7,144 bases of DNA. Source: Actinomycetota bacterium (GTDB lineage: Bacteria; Actinomycetota; Thermoleophilia; Solirubrobacterales; Solirubrobacteraceae). The stretch is taken from NCBI GenBank assembly GCA_005883255.1, contig VAXS01000204.1, positions 1 through 7,144 on the forward strand, written 5' to 3'. The notes below the pieces were generated by a model. The model did no database searches and had not been told where the DNA came from. It worked only from the letters and a program-made list of their open reading frames with translations. Of this stretch, positions 6,380 through 7,144 are shown piece by piece. Numbering within the stretch: the stretch's first letter is position 1; each line of letters opens with the position of its first letter. A program made the translations under genes and the position numbers.

Positions 6380-6566
6380 TCCGGGTCAGAGGGTGACGTG
6401 CCATACGCTGTCCTTTGATTCGGGCGCATAGGTTCGGGCGAAGCCGCATCGAATCGGCGCCTCCCGCCGCCCGAACCGCCTAACGGCCCCTTCATGGCAC
6501 GTACCCCTGCCCGTCCTGACGGGGCCACTTCTGGAAGCCGCCCGATTCGTCGGGCGGCTTTCAATT
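6380..6566 (+). ncRNA. Candidate structured small RNA (6S-like architecture, family unknown)
   Basis: This protein-free stretch contains a striking long-range fold. The 20 consecutive bases 6494-6513 pair completely with 6382-6404, leaving only three single-base bulges on the 5' side (T6386, A6390, G6395). Inside the closing stem is an open region (6405-6430 and 6478-6493). It is followed by a perfect 10-base-pair stem, 6431-6440 with 6468-6477, and a small hairpin, GCCG 6443-6446 with CGGC 6455-6458. A promoter-like pair precedes it and a terminator-like hairpin ends near 6560, giving a transcript of about 185 bases. A long bulged closing stem, central open region and apical stem are the plan of 6S RNA, but I recognise no conserved 6S sequence. 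It could instead be the 3' untranslated region of the membrane-protein gene or, on the other strand, of the ThDP-enzyme gene. No tRNA, tmRNA, RNase P or SRP RNA motif was seen. Confidence 0.5.
6535..6561 (+). terminator. Intrinsic terminator-like hairpin with TTCG loop
   Basis: AAGCCGCCCGA (6535-6545) and TCGGGCGGCTT (6550-6560) form a perfect 11-base-pair stem closed by a TTCG tetraloop. The stem runs into TTT (6559-6561) and then CAATT on the plus strand, a short U-tract as is common in GC-rich actinobacteria. Read on the minus strand, the stem is followed by CCAGAAG with no T-run, so plus-strand termination is favoured. It would end the candidate small RNA and any read-through from the 3453-6331 genes. 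It lies 21 bases beyond the stop of the convergent ThDP-enzyme gene and could still stabilise that transcript's 3' end. Confidence 0.7.
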
Positions 6567-6581
6567 GCGCTCGTAGGCGGC

Positions 6582-7144
6582 TCAGGCCAGGTTGGCCGAG
6601 CGGGGGTAGGCGACCGAGGGATCGGTGAGGACGTTCACCAGGGCGGGGACGTCGGCCTCGAACGCCCGCTCCAGCGCGCCGCGCAGCTGGTCCGGGCGCT
6701 CCACCAGCTCGCCGTGGCCGCCCAGCGCCTCGACCACCTGGTCGTAGCGGGTGGCCGGCCGCAGCTCGGCGGCCACCGAGTAGCCGTACAGGAACATCAT
6801 CGGGTGGTGCTCGAGCGCCCAGATCCCGTTGTTGCCCATCACCCCGACGACGTGGACCCCGTGACGGGCGAGCGTGTCGAACTCCATCCCCGAGAAGCCG
6901 AAGGCGCCGTCGCCCAGCAGCAGCACCACCTGGCGGTCGGGCCGGGCCAGCTTGGCCGCCAGCGCGTAGCCGGGCCCGGCGCCCAGGCAGCCGAACGGGC
7001 CGGGGTCCAGCCAGCAGCCGGGCTGGTGGGAGTCGACCACCCGGCCCGCGTAGGACACGAAGTCGCCGCCGTCGCCCACCACGATCGCGTCGCGATCCAG
7101 GAGCTGGGCCAGCTCCCGGTACACGCGCAGGGGATGCAGCGGCG
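6582..7144 (-). CDS. ilvG: IlvG-type acetolactate-synthase-like ThDP enzyme, C-terminal part (truncated by window edge)
   Basis: The frame stays open to the window edge. The codons above 7124 read PLHPLR immediately before [22 protein letters not shown], so the GTG at 7124 is internal and the gene starts outside the window. About 187 residues are visible and correspond to the C-terminal thiamine-diphosphate-binding domain. The ThDP/Mg motif is clear, from [13 protein letters not shown] (GDG at 6906-6914) to NN at 6828-6833. [27 protein letters not shown] and the end [17 protein letters not shown] match my recollection of M. tuberculosis IlvG (Rv1820) almost block for block. Such enzymes condense or decarboxylate 2-oxo acids. 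IlvG is annotated as an acetolactate synthase, but true branched-chain synthesis is not guaranteed, and oxalyl-CoA decarboxylase/lyase relatives share this fold. The gene converges on the RNA element and has no evident link to arabinan synthesis. Confidence 0.85.
   Translation of the reverse strand, partial: PLHPLRVYRELAQLLDRDAIVVGDGGDFVSYAGRVVDSHQPGCWLDPGPFGCLGAGPGYALAAKLARPDRQVVLLLGDGAFGFSGMEFDTLARHGVHVVGVMGNNGIWALEHHPMMFLYGYSVAAELRPATRYDQVVEALGGHGELVERPDQLRGALERAFEADVPALVNVLTDPSVAYPRSANLA

Noticed and set aside
6364..6564. Small minus-strand open frame (66 codons) across the intergenic element
   Set aside because: It has basic low-complexity composition and coincides with strong RNA stems that explain the sequence better; no ribosome binding site.
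6380..6566. tmRNA, RNase P, SRP RNA, tRNA or common riboswitch in the structured region
   Set aside because: No CCA-ended acceptor or T-loop, no RNase P core, no SRP GGAAG-type tetraloop motif and no riboswitch core was found; a plus-strand riboswitch would also lack a downstream gene.
1..7144. Mobile element, CRISPR array or phage genes
   Set aside because: No transposase or integrase frames, regularly spaced repeats or terminal inverted repeats were seen.

Overview
The window is very GC-rich, with dense, overlapping genes, few clear Shine-Dalgarno sites and GTG starts. Its gene content points to a high-GC actinobacterium: a complete decaprenylphosphoryl-arabinose (DPA) pathway (ubiA-dprE1-dprE2) and a mycobacterial IlvG-type ThDP enzyme. 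The DPA genes are packed differently from the Mycobacterium tuberculosis arrangement I remember, and the GH172-type and membrane-protein partners are unusual. I therefore lean towards a deep-branching lineage such as Thermoleophilia/Solirubrobacterales, but this is inference and no marker gene here proves it.

Layout. Positions 2-244 (+) are the C-terminal end of a Ppx/GppA phosphatase. It converges on a three-gene minus-strand operon read from 3393 down to 241: ubiA (DPPR synthase), dprE1 (FAD oxidase) and dprE2 (NAD(P)H-dependent SDR reductase). The genes overlap by 20 and 4 bases, and the last stop codon shares a CTAG palindrome with the phosphatase stop. A 59-base divergent gap (3394-3452) separates the operon from two plus-strand genes. 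These are a predicted lipoprotein with a DUF2961/GH172 domain (3453-4892) and, 11 bases on, a polytopic membrane protein that may have a GT-C fold (4904-6331). Positions 6332-6581 hold no protein gene. They contain a strongly structured element with a plausible promoter and an intrinsic-type terminator hairpin, read here as a candidate small RNA. The window ends with the C-terminal third of an IlvG-like acetolactate-synthase-family gene on the minus strand (6582-7144, truncated by the edge).

How the genes may work together. UbiA transfers phosphoribose from PRPP to decaprenyl phosphate. After removal of the 5-phosphate by an enzyme not seen here, DprE1 and DprE2 epimerise the ribose at C2 to give DPA, the known lipid donor of D-arabinofuranose. 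Some characterised GH172 enzymes act on D-arabinofuranosides or alpha-fructofuranosides. A GH172 lipoprotein and a putative lipid-sugar-dependent glycosyltransferase divergent from the DPA operon suggest a local arabinan assembly and remodelling cassette. Two further points stand out. DprE1 has alanine at the position of the benzothiazinone-target cysteine, and the 6380-6566 region has a 6S-like architecture of long bulged closing stem, open middle and apical stem.
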